Assembly (NCBI GenBank): GCA_964578835.1
Contig: CAZOEL010000059.1
Coordinates: 1 to 46,291 of the forward strand
DNA from: CAZOEL01 sp964578835
GTDB lineage: Bacteria > Desulfobacterota > Syntrophobacteria > Syntrophobacterales > Syntrophobacteraceae
Direction: 5' to 3'
DNA length: 46,291 nt
The notes beneath the pieces were generated by a model, which did no database searches, had not been told where the DNA came from, and saw nothing but the letters and a program-made list of their open reading frames with translations. The translations under genes and the position numbers were made by a program. Position 1 is the first letter of the stretch. Each line of letters begins with the position of its first letter. This document shows positions 1 through 8,748 of this stretch, one piece after another.

Positions 1-62
1 ACGTTCTGACAGAAGCCCTGAAGTCCCCGGAGCCCGCTTTCGAGGCCAAATCGAAAGAATAG
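1..62 (+). CDS. 3' end of an upstream gene (partial)
   Basis: One frame is open from the window edge (first full codon at base 3) to a TAG at 60-62 and would encode about 19 residues ending AFEAKSKE. A strong hairpin with a T-run follows at 139-193, as expected after the end of a gene. The piece is too short to assign to any family, so this is only a probable C-terminus, and its product is unknown. Confidence 0.4.
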   Translation, partial: VLTEALKSPEPAFEAKSKE

Positions 63-138
63 AGATCAGCGGATTGCATCGCTTTTCATGGAAAAACAAA
101 AAAGTAAAGATCTTCCCCTGTTTCCTCACATGATGCAG

Positions 139-193
139 GCCTGCTCGAGATCCGATGTTCGGATCTCAAGCAGGCCGCTCCGTGCGGCTTTTT
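139..193 (+). terminator. Hairpin terminator
   Basis: A 17-bp stem (139-155 with 159-175, one mismatch) has a 3-nt loop. It is followed at once by a second small GC hairpin (CCGC...GCGG) and TTTTT at 189-193. It would stop transcription coming from the left edge and also separates that gene from the convergent alcohol dehydrogenase. Confidence 0.65.
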
Positions 194-260
194 CTATCTG
201 ACAGCATTTGAAGTGCAAGCTTCGAGTTTGCTGCTTGATTCACTAAAGGTCTTTGGCCCA

Positions 261-1430
261 TCAGGGCTTCAAGACGACTTTTATGCAGCTGTCCTCTTTT
301 TCCCTGAAGGCGCTGTAAGCCGATGGGGCGTCACTAAGCTTAAGGCGATGGGAAATAATGAGCGAAGGGTCGATTTCGCCTTGGATGATCCGCTCCAAAA
401 GAGGGCGCATATACTTCTGGACATGCGTCTGTCCCATCTTGAAGGTCAATCCTTTAGCGAAAGCGGCTCCCATGGGAATCTTGTCCACGAAGCCGGCGTA
501 GACGCCCGGAATGGAAACTGTACCGCCTTTGCGGCATGCTTGAATCGCTTCGCGGAGCGCTTGAGGGCGATCTGTTTCGAGCCGCACTGCCTGCTTCACC
601 CTGTCATAGACGCCTCCAACGCTTGTTTCGTGCGCCTCCATGCCGACGGCATCTATGCATGAATCCGGGCCGCGCCCGCCAGTCATCTGCTTGAGCGCTT
701 CGACTATGTCTTCGTTTTCCTCGTAATTAAGAGTCCGCGCGCCTGCGAATTCTTCAGCCATCCTGAGACGTTCGGGAAATCTGTCTATCCCTATGACCAG
801 CTCGGCGCCGAGCAGGTAAGCGCTCTTCATCGCGAAAAGCCCGACCGGTCCGCAACCCCAGACCGCTACGACATCGCCCGGCTGTATATTGCAGTTTTCC
901 GCCGCCATATAGCCCGTCGGGAAAATATCTGATAGAAACAGAACCTTATCATCTGGAATGCCGTCCGGGATTTTGATGGGACCGGAATCTGCGAAGGGTA
1001 TTCGCGCGTATTCGGCCTGGCCTCCCGCGTATCCGCCGTACAAATGTGAGTAGCCGTAAATTGCGGCTCCCGAGTAGCCGTTCATTCCCTCCGCCATCCA
1101 TGCATTGGGATTGGCGTTATCGCACAAGGACCAAAGTTCTTTCTTGCAGTAGAAACAGCGACCGCATGAAATTGTGAAAGGTACGACCACCCGGTCGCCG
1201 ACTTTTAGGCCGTTTTCTCTGCCGACTTCAACCACCTCGCCCATGAACTCGTGGCCCAGGATGTCGCCTTTTTCCATGGTGGGTATGTAGCCGCCATAGA
1301 GATGAAGATCCGACCCGCAGATGGCCGTAAGAGTGATTTTGATAATGGCGTCGCGAGGATTCAATATTTTGGGATCAGGGACCTCCTGGACTCGAACGTC
1401 GCCTTTACCGTACCAAGCAATTGCTTTCAT
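261..1430 (-). CDS. Zinc-dependent alcohol dehydrogenase (formaldehyde-dehydrogenase-like)
   Basis: Cytosolic medium-chain dehydrogenase of about 389 residues; the family oxidises alcohols or aldehyde adducts with NAD(P)+. The catalytic-zinc region reads CGSDLHLYGG and, further on, GHEFMGEVVEVG. The four-cysteine structural-zinc lobe CGRCFYCKKELWSLC is present, and the Rossmann loop is VWGCGPVGLFA. Length and domain order fit the glutathione-independent formaldehyde dehydrogenase-like subgroup, but the substrate cannot be read from sequence. The frame stays open 20 codons further upstream; I chose the ATG at 1430 because an AGGA site precedes it and the protein then starts MKAIAWYGKG, as the family does. 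It lies 37 bp after a SRPBCC gene on the same strand, so the two are probably co-transcribed. Confidence 0.93.
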   Translation of the reverse strand: MKAIAWYGKGDVRVQEVPDPKILNPRDAIIKITLTAICGSDLHLYGGYIPTMEKGDILGHEFMGEVVEVGRENGLKVGDRVVVPFTISCGRCFYCKKELWSLCDNANPNAWMAEGMNGYSGAAIYGYSHLYGGYAGGQAEYARIPFADSGPIKIPDGIPDDKVLFLSDIFPTGYMAAENCNIQPGDVVAVWGCGPVGLFAMKSAYLLGAELVIGIDRFPERLRMAEEFAGARTLNYEENEDIVEALKQMTGGRGPDSCIDAVGMEAHETSVGGVYDRVKQAVRLETDRPQALREAIQACRKGGTVSIPGVYAGFVDKIPMGAAFAKGLTFKMGQTHVQKYMRPLLERIIQGEIDPSLIISHRLKLSDAPSAYSAFREKEDSCIKVVLKP

Positions 1431-1467
1431 AGATTTATCCTTCCTGGAAGCGAAACGCGGTTTAGCA

Positions 1468-2001
1468 TCAGGCCGCCTTATGACTTTCATCCAGATCCTG
1501 AGCGCGACCGGAGGGCTGTCCTTTGATTGTGGGAATTTCTCCCGCCTCGAACAATTGCTTGAATCGCCTCAGGCCTTCTCTCAGCTCTTTGGATGGGTCG
1601 TCGCCAAGGAGCTTTACAATTGTCGCCCCGATAATGCCTCCGGGAGGATCGTAACGAATCATGAGCTTTACTTCCGTGCCGCGGTTGCCGGGAGCTTTCG
1701 TGAACTGAATCGTAGCAGATGTAATGACATCGGAGCCTTCAACGGATTTCCAGCTGAGCAGCTCATTCGGGACCTCCTTTGTGATTTCGGCTGTCCATTT
1801 CATCTTCTTACCCGCAGGCCCTTTCGCGACCCAGTGATATCGGTTTGGATCGATCATTTTTACCGATTCCAGATGATCCATTATTTGAGGGATGTTTTCC
1901 ATGTTTCTCCAAAAGGGGTAGAGCTCCTCGGCCGGCTTGTCTATGGTTGTCGTCCTCTCCACCAGAATGGCGTTTGAAGATTTTTTCTTGGTGAATTCCA
2001 T
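1468..2001 (-). CDS. SRPBCC family (polyketide cyclase/START-like) protein
   Basis: A protein of about 177 residues with the SRPBCC helix-grip pattern: an N-terminal strand of the type ILVERTTTIDKPAEELYPFW, a central WKSVEGSD, and the turn YDPPGGIIGATIVKLLGDDP before a long C-terminal helix. Family members form a hydrophobic cavity that binds a small ligand; no catalytic residues are diagnostic. An in-frame TTG lies three codons upstream, but AGGAG sits about 9 nt before the ATG at 2001, so that start is used. SRPBCC proteins of this type are often found beside zinc alcohol dehydrogenases, as here, which suggests a shared metabolic or stress role (inference). Confidence 0.9.
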   Translation of the reverse strand: MEFTKKKSSNAILVERTTTIDKPAEELYPFWRNMENIPQIMDHLESVKMIDPNRYHWVAKGPAGKKMKWTAEITKEVPNELLSWKSVEGSDVITSATIQFTKAPGNRGTEVKLMIRYDPPGGIIGATIVKLLGDDPSKELREGLRRFKQLFEAGEIPTIKGQPSGRAQDLDESHKAA

Positions 2002-2605
2002 TTGAATCAACTCCTATTGGGCTATGTCGCTTTCAGTGATTCTCACACGTGGCGCGTCTTTTCTAATGGCGCCAGCAAGCGCGCAAAAGCCGCTGAAGAG
2101 CGCGAAAACAGTCACGAGAAGGAACGCGCGGAATGCGTTTGAAAGCTTTCTGAAATCAATTGTGACGCTGAGCAAATTTATTGTCTTTGATTATATAGAG
2201 ATAATATAAGGACATGAGGCCTAATGGCAAATAAGCGCTTGCAGAGCGCAGCAATTCCAGATTTAGAGATCAGTTCGGATTATTCTCCTCAGAAATCAGA
2301 TAAGTTCGTCATTCCGGCATGTTTCTGGCCGGAATCCAGCCCCGCGTCAGGCTCTCAGCTTCTGGATTCCGGCTTGAAGACTTCCGGAATGACGAACGGA
2401 GCTCATTCCCCTTTTCTCCAGAATGGCCAAGTTTAGAATGGCTTCTCCGACCGGAAGCTCCTTTGTTTTCCCGGAAATAATTGGATTTTAGCTTGGTGAT
2501 ATGTAAGCGCTCTGCTAACATTGTGACTGCGTGTGCAGAGGTTTCCGATCGCCGGGCGGTGATCAAAAAAAGGTTGGATGGAGACTTTCCCAAAGAGGAG
2601 TGAAC
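2002..2605. other. Intergenic region, no convincing gene
   Basis: About 600 bp separates two divergent genes. It contains the nested palindrome listed separately at 2305-2396. A 61-codon frame at 2024-2209 has no ribosome site and no recognisable features and is not called. The stretch 2160-2215 is A+T-rich and could hold the divergent promoters, but no clear -35/-10 pair was identified. Confidence 0.5.
2305..2396. repeat. Nested palindromic REP-like element
   Basis: Outer arms TTCGTCATTCCGG (2305-2317) and CCGGAATGACGAA (2384-2396) are perfect reverse complements. Inside them, CCGGAATCCAG (2329-2339) pairs with CTGGATTCCGG (2362-2372). The consensus CGTCATTCCGG...CCGGAATCCAG is a familiar dispersed intergenic repeat in Desulfobacterota and other bacteria; this is recall, not a search. 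It is non-coding and probably a miniature or REP-type element. Confidence 0.75.
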
Positions 2606-3403
2606 ATGGCGCAATTAGAGGGTCCGGGCATAGAAGAGCTTACGAGCTTTGCAAAGGAAACCGTGCGATTGGCGGGGGAGGAGGCTCTGAAATATTACGG
2701 AAAGGGCGATCCCGAGACGAAATTCGATTCACAGCTGGTTACAGAAGCCGAGCTTCATCTCGTTGATTTTTTCAGGGACAGGCTGCATTCGCAGTATCCC
2801 GATCATGGGATCTTCGGAGATGCATCGCCTTCCAAGGATTATGTGCATGGCGGGAAAGGCTACCTCTGGATTTATGATGCGCTTGACGGAGTCGCCAACT
2901 TTCAAGCCGGCATTCCCGTATGGGGTATTTCCCTGGCTTTGTTGGACAACTACTGGCCGATATTTGGGGTTTTTTACATGCCGGTCACCGGAGACATGTT
3001 TTGCGCTCATGCGGGACAGAAGGCTTACTGGGGCGACGAAGCGATGCAAATTCCCGATCCCGGCGAAATCAGCAATGAAAGCGTTCTACTGACTTACTCC
3101 AGGTTTCATAATCATTACAGGTCGACTTTTCCCGGGAAAATAAGGAATCTCGGCTCAACCGGCGCTCACATATGCTATGTGGCCAGAGGACGCGCGGAAG
3201 GCGCTTTGCTCGCCCACGTTTCTTATCAGGATCTTGCAGCGGCCCAGATTATTCTCAAAGCGGCGGGCGGGAGAATTTACAAGATGGACGGCTCGGAGTT
3301 TCATCTGAGCGAGTACCTCGAAGGCCGAAAGATCGATGAGCATTTGCTCGCCGTCCCGAAAGACGCGCATTCATCGATCCTCATGTATATAAAAGAGCAA
3401 TAG
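2606..3403 (+). CDS. Inositol monophosphatase-family protein
   Basis: A 265-residue member of the Mg2+-dependent phosphatase superfamily (IMPase/FBPase/CysQ). The second metal motif is DALDGVANFQAG (family DPxDGTxNF) and a C-terminal metal aspartate lies in YQDLAAA (family WDxAA). The usual first motif GEE is GDA here, so one metal-coordinating glutamate is missing and activity or substrate may differ. An open frame extends 25 codons upstream; the ATG at 2606 has AGAGGAG 6 nt before it and is preferred. It is a single gene, convergent with the RNase gene downstream and separated from it by a strong hairpin. Substrate unknown. Confidence 0.88.
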   Translation: MAQLEGPGIEELTSFAKETVRLAGEEALKYYGKGDPETKFDSQLVTEAELHLVDFFRDRLHSQYPDHGIFGDASPSKDYVHGGKGYLWIYDALDGVANFQAGIPVWGISLALLDNYWPIFGVFYMPVTGDMFCAHAGQKAYWGDEAMQIPDPGEISNESVLLTYSRFHNHYRSTFPGKIRNLGSTGAHICYVARGRAEGALLAHVSYQDLAAAQIILKAAGGRIYKMDGSEFHLSEYLEGRKIDEHLLAVPKDAHSSILMYIKEQ

Positions 3404-3430
3404 CTTCCAACAGATTTGAAAGAACGGCAA

Positions 3431-3466
3431 ACGCCACAGGGCGGAGGACCATCCGCCCTGTGGCGT
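3431..3466. terminator. Bidirectional hairpin between convergent genes
   Basis: A perfect 15-bp stem (3431-3445 with 3452-3466, starting ACGCCACAGGGCGGA) has a 6-nt loop and sits between two convergent stop codons (3403 and 3517). There is no long T-run on either side, so it may act with Rho or protect the RNA rather than terminate alone. Confidence 0.6.
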
Positions 3467-3516
3467 AATCTCTCCGAATCCAAGGCCCGCCATATGGATC
3501 AACGGGAAAGGCCCGG

Positions 3517-5133
3517 TTACCGTTTTTCTCCTCCTCCTTTCGCTTTGAGCAGAAGGGAATCCAAAAGTCTTTCCGTATTCGCGAGCTCCATTTCCATCTC
3601 TTGGATCGACTCGGGCGATAGCGCCTGAGGTTGTCTCGCATAGAGATCTCTCAGGCCCTCGGCTTTTTCGAGGATCTTCGAGAGCTGTTCTCGCCATGCC
3701 GGTCCTCCAATCTCCATCGCGGCTCCGGCTGCTTCAGGCATTAATGTAACCGCATCGCCTATCTGCGGAACATAGGTGCGGAGCTTATATCTCTCGCGGA
3801 TAGTCGTTGCGAAGCTCTCGCTGGCGCTATGTTCTCCATGGATCACGTAAACATGCATATCCGGATTTTCAAAATGGCTCAGCCATTCCAGAAGATCCGA
3901 GCGGCCCGCGTGCGCCGAAAAACCTCCGATGGTGAAGACTCTGGCTCTCACCATGACTTTTTCTCCCAAGACTTTCAGCGTCCTCGCGCCTTCGACGATC
4001 TTCCTCCCGATTGTTCCCGCCGCCTGGAAGCCGACGATTACAAGCGAGCATCCCTGGCGCCATAGGTTGTGCTTGAGGTGATGTTTTATTCTCCCAGCCG
4101 TGCACATGCCGTTTCCCGCTATGACTATAGCCGGTCCGGGCGTTTGGTTTATGGCTATGGAGTCTTGAGCGGAATGAGAAAGGATGAGCTGTGGGAAGTC
4201 GAAGGGGTCATGTCCGTTGCTTAGAAGCTCCAACAGGTCCTCGTCGTAGTATTCTCTCATGCGCCGAAATATCTGTGTGGCGGCTATGGCGAGGGGACTG
4301 TCGAGATAAACGGGCATTGGTGGGATGAGCTTTTCGCGAAAGAAGCGGCTTAAGATATAAAGGAGCTCCTGGGTGCGCGCTATGGCGAAGGCGGGAATGA
4401 TCACCTTTTCCTTGAATTGGTAGCTGTAGTTGATGGCTTCCAAAAGCTCCTTTTCGCTCTCTTCGAAAGACTTGTGATCGCGATTTCCATAGGTGGACTC
4501 AATAAAAAGACTGTCGGCGGCGAAGATCGACTGGGGATCTTCTATTATCAGCTGATTCTTACGCCCAAGGTCTCCCGAGAACACCACCTTGTGCGGCTTG
4601 GATTCGGAGCCTCCTCCGACCCATATCTCCAGTATGGACGAGCCGAGGATGTGGCCCGAGTTTCTAAAGCAAATCTTTATATCCGCAGAAATGGATATTG
4701 CCTCGTTGCGCGGGACCGCCTCGAACAGAGGAAAGCACTGCTCTGCATCATGCACCGTGTAGAGAGGCGCCACATCGCCTTTTCCCCGCATTCGATTCTT
4801 GCGAGTCTGCCATTCGGCTTCCATCTCTTGAATGTGGGCGGAGTCCAAAAGCAGGATTTTACAGAGCTCGATTGTGGGCGCCGTGCCGTATATTTTTCCC
4901 CTGAATCCATCCTTTACCAGTTTCGGAATGCGCCCGCTGTGGTCTATGTGAGCGTGGGTGAGGAATAGAGCCGAAACTTCTTGGGGCCTGAATCCCCATT
5001 CCTGGCGATTGAGCGCCTCCATGCTCTTTCCGCCTTGGAAAAGGCCGCAATCTATCAGGAATTTTTCATCGTTATCCAGCAGAAAGCAGGAGCCCGTGAC
5101 GCACCCGGCCGCGCCTAAGCAGTTAATTCTCAT
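3517..5133 (-). CDS. MBL-fold / beta-CASP ribonuclease
   Basis: A 538-residue metallo-beta-lactamase of the beta-CASP (CPSF/Ysh1-like) group, expected to be a cytosolic zinc RNase. Zinc-site motifs appear in order: LTHAHIDHSGR, GHILGSSILE, VFSGDLGR, FIESTYGNRDHK, and late GFSAHAGRSDLLEW, followed by the RNA-specificity segment IHGEHSASESF. The C-terminal ~70 residues are helical and charged. The frame opens 11 codons earlier, but the ATG at 5133 is preceded by AAAGG at 5-nt spacing and gives the typical N-terminus MRINCLGAAG. It is transcribed away from the thiolase gene, with 130 bp between for divergent promoters. Exact RNA targets cannot be inferred. Confidence 0.93.
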   Translation of the reverse strand: MRINCLGAAGCVTGSCFLLDNDEKFLIDCGLFQGGKSMEALNRQEWGFRPQEVSALFLTHAHIDHSGRIPKLVKDGFRGKIYGTAPTIELCKILLLDSAHIQEMEAEWQTRKNRMRGKGDVAPLYTVHDAEQCFPLFEAVPRNEAISISADIKICFRNSGHILGSSILEIWVGGGSESKPHKVVFSGDLGRKNQLIIEDPQSIFAADSLFIESTYGNRDHKSFEESEKELLEAINYSYQFKEKVIIPAFAIARTQELLYILSRFFREKLIPPMPVYLDSPLAIAATQIFRRMREYYDEDLLELLSNGHDPFDFPQLILSHSAQDSIAINQTPGPAIVIAGNGMCTAGRIKHHLKHNLWRQGCSLVIVGFQAAGTIGRKIVEGARTLKVLGEKVMVRARVFTIGGFSAHAGRSDLLEWLSHFENPDMHVYVIHGEHSASESFATTIRERYKLRTYVPQIGDAVTLMPEAAGAAMEIGGPAWREQLSKILEKAEGLRDLYARQPQALSPESIQEMEMELANTERLLDSLLLKAKGGGEKR

Positions 5134-5263
5134 AAAGACCTTTCTATCCAGATTGTTCAAAAGCAATGGCTCATTTTAGGGAGTGTGCTTAGTATAGGTA
5201 TCAGTTGCGGCAATTTGTCAATCTCAATGAGGTTGCTTCATTGGAAAGTTGCAGGAGGCATAG

Positions 5264-6448
5264 ATGAGGGTGAGAGATGTATACGTGATAGATGGCGTGA
5301 GAACCGCGTTCGGGAGAGCCGGAGAAAAAGGCTGGTTCTGGCTCACCCGCGCCGATGATATGGTGGTCAAAATTATACGGGAGCTCCTCAGGAGGAATCC
5401 GCAGGTAAAACCCGAGATGGTGGAAGAGAGCGCATGGGGCGCCACGACGCAGGAAGGGGATCAGGGAATCAATATTGGCCGAACGGCCGCGATGCTTGCG
5501 GGATTGCCTGCATCGTGCTCGGGCTTTTCCGTGGATAGAATGTGTGCGGGTGGGCTTACGGCCATTACGAGCGCTGCTTCCGAGATTGCTCTCGGCGCCT
5601 GCGACATCGCCATAGCGGGCGGAGTCGAGCACATGGGCCATCACCCCATGGGCGCCACTGCGGACCCCAACCCCCGTTTTCTCTCGGAAAGGCTTGTCTC
5701 GGAAGACGCTCTCGTCATGGGAAAAACCGCCGAAAATCTCCACGACTTATACCCGGAGATTACGCGGGAGATGGCCGACGAGTATGCGTACTACTCACAG
5801 ATGAGGACGGCGAAAGCCTACGCGGAAGGCAAAATCCAGAAGATGATCGTTCCCATGAGCGTCTATACAAAGGAAGGCTGGACTGTGGCGGATCTGGATC
5901 AGCAGCCCCGGCCCGATACGACCATGGAACAGCTGAGAGGGCTCAAGACTCCGTTTAGAGTGAAAGGGAAGGTGACTGCGGGAAATTCATCCGGCCTGAA
6001 CGACGGAGCGGCGGGAGTGCTTCTTGCCAGCGCAGAGAAAGCGAGAGAGTTGGGCCTTGTTCCAAAGATGCGGCTCAAGGGGTACGCCTTCGCCGGAGTC
6101 AAGCCTGAAATCATGGGCTATGGGCCGATCCCATCCACAAAGAAGGTTTTCGAGAAGACCGGGCTCACCATGGATGATATGGGTCTTATCGAGCTCAACG
6201 AAGCCTTCTCCGTGCAATGCATCATCTTCATGAAGGAGTTCGGGCTCAAACTCCCCGAAGACGAAAGGCTCAATCGACTTGGAGGGGCCATCTCTTTCGG
6301 ACATCCTCTGGCGGCTTCAGGCCCGAGGCTCCTTCTCCATCTCATGACGCTGTTTGCGGAGCGCCCCGATGTGCGATACGGCTTGACGGCTCTCTGCGTG
6401 GGATTGGGCCAGGGCGGGTCCGCCATCTGGGAGAATATGCAAAGATGA
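5264..6448 (+). CDS. fadA: Acetyl-CoA acyltransferase (thiolase)
   Basis: A 394-residue thiolase, the last step of beta-oxidation: CoA-dependent cleavage of 3-ketoacyl-CoA to acetyl-CoA. The nucleophilic cysteine is in DRMCAGGL, the catalytic histidine in GHPLAASGPR, and the proton-relay cysteine in LCVGLGQGGSAIWE; LNEAFSVQ is also typical. AGGAGG lies 7 nt before the ATG. The next gene, a fused hydratase/dehydrogenase, starts 37 bp downstream, so this is a fadA-fadB/J type operon. In syntrophs or sulfate reducers it would degrade fatty acids, or run in reverse; direction is inference. The symbol is given by family and context. Confidence 0.94.
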   Translation: MRVRDVYVIDGVRTAFGRAGEKGWFWLTRADDMVVKIIRELLRRNPQVKPEMVEESAWGATTQEGDQGINIGRTAAMLAGLPASCSGFSVDRMCAGGLTAITSAASEIALGACDIAIAGGVEHMGHHPMGATADPNPRFLSERLVSEDALVMGKTAENLHDLYPEITREMADEYAYYSQMRTAKAYAEGKIQKMIVPMSVYTKEGWTVADLDQQPRPDTTMEQLRGLKTPFRVKGKVTAGNSSGLNDGAAGVLLASAEKARELGLVPKMRLKGYAFAGVKPEIMGYGPIPSTKKVFEKTGLTMDDMGLIELNEAFSVQCIIFMKEFGLKLPEDERLNRLGGAISFGHPLAASGPRLLLHLMTLFAERPDVRYGLTALCVGLGQGGSAIWENMQR

Positions 6449-6485
6449 AGCAAGGGCTTTGGAAAGATGAAAGAAGGGGAAAGTT

Positions 6486-8531
6486 ATGGCTGAGCCTGTA
6501 ACCCGCTTTTATACCCGTTTTTATGAATCGCCTCAGGGAAAAATCGCAATCATGACGATGGACAACGGTCATGATTACAAAAAGCCCAATACTTTAAGCG
6601 AAGCTTCGGTCATTTCCTTGAACGAGGCTTTAGACACCGTTCTCAAAGATGGTGGTGTGAAGGGATTGCTCATTACCGGGAAGCCTTACATCTTTGCCGC
6701 AGGAGCGGATCTGACCAGGATTCCCTTCATAAATACCTACGATCAGGGCTACAAGGCTGCAAAGCTCGGGCACGATACCATGAAGCGAATCATGGAGCTT
6801 CCCTTTCCGTCCGTGGCTGCAATCAACGGCGTGGCGTTGGGCGGAGGACTCGAGATAGCTCTTTACTGTCGATACCGAACCGTGGCGAAGAGCGTTCAAG
6901 GAATAGGTTTTCCGGAATGCTTCCTTGGACTCGTTCCCGGTTGGGGAGGTTGCACACTGGGAACAAAACTGCTGGGCGCCGAAAAGGCCGTCAAGCTGAT
7001 CATCTATAACGCCCTCAATCAGAACCGGATGATAAACGGCAAACAGGCTTTCGAGTTGGGGCTTGCCGACCGTCTCTTCGACGGGGCTGAATTCCTGGAT
7101 GAATCTCTCGGATTTCTTCTCGATGTTATCTCCGGAAGAGAAGATGCTGAAAAGCCTGTGATTGCCGATGAAGACATTGAGCTTCTCATGGCCAAGGCAA
7201 AAGTTTTCATAGACGCCAAGGTCCATGGCGCTGCTCCTGCGCCTTATCGCGCGCTGGAGCTTATCGCCGGCGCCGGAGTCCTCGATATCGACCAGAGCTT
7301 CGAGGAAGAGAACAAGGCTCTGGGAGATCTTATAAAGTCTCGTCAATGCAAGGCTTCCATCTATTCCTTCGATCTTGTGAATCGCTACGCGAGAAAGCCG
7401 AAAGGATTTCCGGAGGCGGCTCCAAAGCAAATTGGAAAGATCGGCGTCATCGGCGCGGGCCTCATGGCTTCTCAACTGGCGCAGCTCTTTATCTACAGGT
7501 TGGGCGTTCCGGTGGTCATTAAGGATATCAAACAGGAGATAGTCGATAGAGCGCAAGCTTATGCGCAGCAAGAATTCGGAAAAATGGCGGAGAAAGGAAA
7601 GCTTTCCCAGCCTCGAGCGAGATATCTTGCAAGCTTGCTTACCGGCACGCTCGACTACGGGGATTTTTCGGATTGCGACTTGGTTATAGAAGCCGTTTTT
7701 GAGCGAATGGATGTGAAGAAGCAAGTCTTTGCCGATGCCGAAGAGCATATCCGCCCGGACGCCATTCTGGCCACCAATACGTCGTCTCTCAGCGTAACCG
7801 AAATGGCTTCAGGCCTGAAACATCCCGAGAGGGTTCTTGGCTTTCATTTCTTCAATCCCGTGGCGGTCCTGCCGCTGGTTGAAATCATAAGAGCGGAAAA
7901 GACGAGTGATGCTGCGCTTGCAACTGCTTTTCAGCTTTCTAAGAAGCTCAAGAAAACTGGGGTTCTGGTAAAAGATTCTCCGGCTTTCCTCGTCAACAGG
8001 ATCCTCACGAAAATGCTTGTCGACTGTCTTGCGCTTGTCGAAGAAGGAGCGAGCTTCAATCAGGTGGATGAAGCGATGCTCTCCCTTGGTCTTCCCATGG
8101 CGCCTTTCGATCTCCTCGCTCTTGTCGGCCCCCCGGTCGCTCTGCATGTGCTCGAGACGCTCAATCAGGCCTATGGTCCGGAGCGATTTCCTGCTTCTGG
8201 AAATCTCAAAAAAATCGTCGAAGCGAAAAAAACTGGAATCTATCTTTCTGACTCGTCCGATAAACAAATAGACCCGGAAGTAGAAGCGCTTTGGAAGAGA
8301 ACAGGAGGCCGCGATTTTCAGCTGGAAGAAATCAGAGAGAGGGTTTTGAGCAATCTGGCCAGGGAAGCCGACCTCATATTGAAGGAAAATGTCGTCCGAA
8401 GCTCCATGGACATTGACCTCGCCATGATCATGGGCGCCGGCTGGCCATTCTTCATGGGCGGCTTGACCATGTACCTGGACCTTGCGGGCGTAACGCCCAA
8501 AGTGCTCCAGAAGGTTTTCTTCAGTATGTAG
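6486..8531 (+). CDS. fadJ: Fused enoyl-CoA hydratase / 3-hydroxyacyl-CoA dehydrogenase
   Basis: A 681-residue multifunctional beta-oxidation protein. Residues ~15-210 are a crotonase domain with an oxyanion-hole segment AAGADLTRIPF and NGVALGGGLE, and the catalytic glutamate in GFPECFLGLVPGWGG. From ~320 a Rossmann domain begins IGVIGAGLMASQLAQLF, with the dehydrogenase catalytic region GFHFFNPVAVLPLVE and later VKDSPAFLVNRIL; a second C-terminal helical domain completes the FadB/FadJ fold. An AAGGGGAAAG site precedes the ATG. It pairs with the upstream thiolase, so together the products would carry out three of the four beta-oxidation steps. FadJ versus FadB cannot be settled by eye. Confidence 0.95.
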   Translation: MAEPVTRFYTRFYESPQGKIAIMTMDNGHDYKKPNTLSEASVISLNEALDTVLKDGGVKGLLITGKPYIFAAGADLTRIPFINTYDQGYKAAKLGHDTMKRIMELPFPSVAAINGVALGGGLEIALYCRYRTVAKSVQGIGFPECFLGLVPGWGGCTLGTKLLGAEKAVKLIIYNALNQNRMINGKQAFELGLADRLFDGAEFLDESLGFLLDVISGREDAEKPVIADEDIELLMAKAKVFIDAKVHGAAPAPYRALELIAGAGVLDIDQSFEEENKALGDLIKSRQCKASIYSFDLVNRYARKPKGFPEAAPKQIGKIGVIGAGLMASQLAQLFIYRLGVPVVIKDIKQEIVDRAQAYAQQEFGKMAEKGKLSQPRARYLASLLTGTLDYGDFSDCDLVIEAVFERMDVKKQVFADAEEHIRPDAILATNTSSLSVTEMASGLKHPERVLGFHFFNPVAVLPLVEIIRAEKTSDAALATAFQLSKKLKKTGVLVKDSPAFLVNRILTKMLVDCLALVEEGASFNQVDEAMLSLGLPMAPFDLLALVGPPVALHVLETLNQAYGPERFPASGNLKKIVEAKKTGIYLSDSSDKQIDPEVEALWKRTGGRDFQLEEIRERVLSNLAREADLILKENVVRSSMDIDLAMIMGAGWPFFMGGLTMYLDLAGVTPKVLQKVFFSM

Positions 8532-8748
8532 GGGATGTTGATGCTAGATGCTGGATCTTGGATTCCGGATGTTGGATAAGAATTTGCCGAACCATGCTTT
8601 CGGTTCCGTGTTCTGATAACTTCTGGCGTCTATTTCGTATTGTTAATTTCTCTGAATCACTGTAAATGGTCCATGATGCGCTATGATGGGTGCGAGAGAG
8701 AGTGTGTTGAGCGTATGAAATTGACTCGATATATGGAGGGATACAAGA

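Noticed and set aside
2024..2209. 61-codon plus-strand frame
   Set aside because: No ribosome site and composition unlike the surrounding genes.
6630..7748. 372-codon minus-strand open frame
   Set aside because: Antisense to the fused hydratase/dehydrogenase gene; composition and lack of family features mark it as a shadow.
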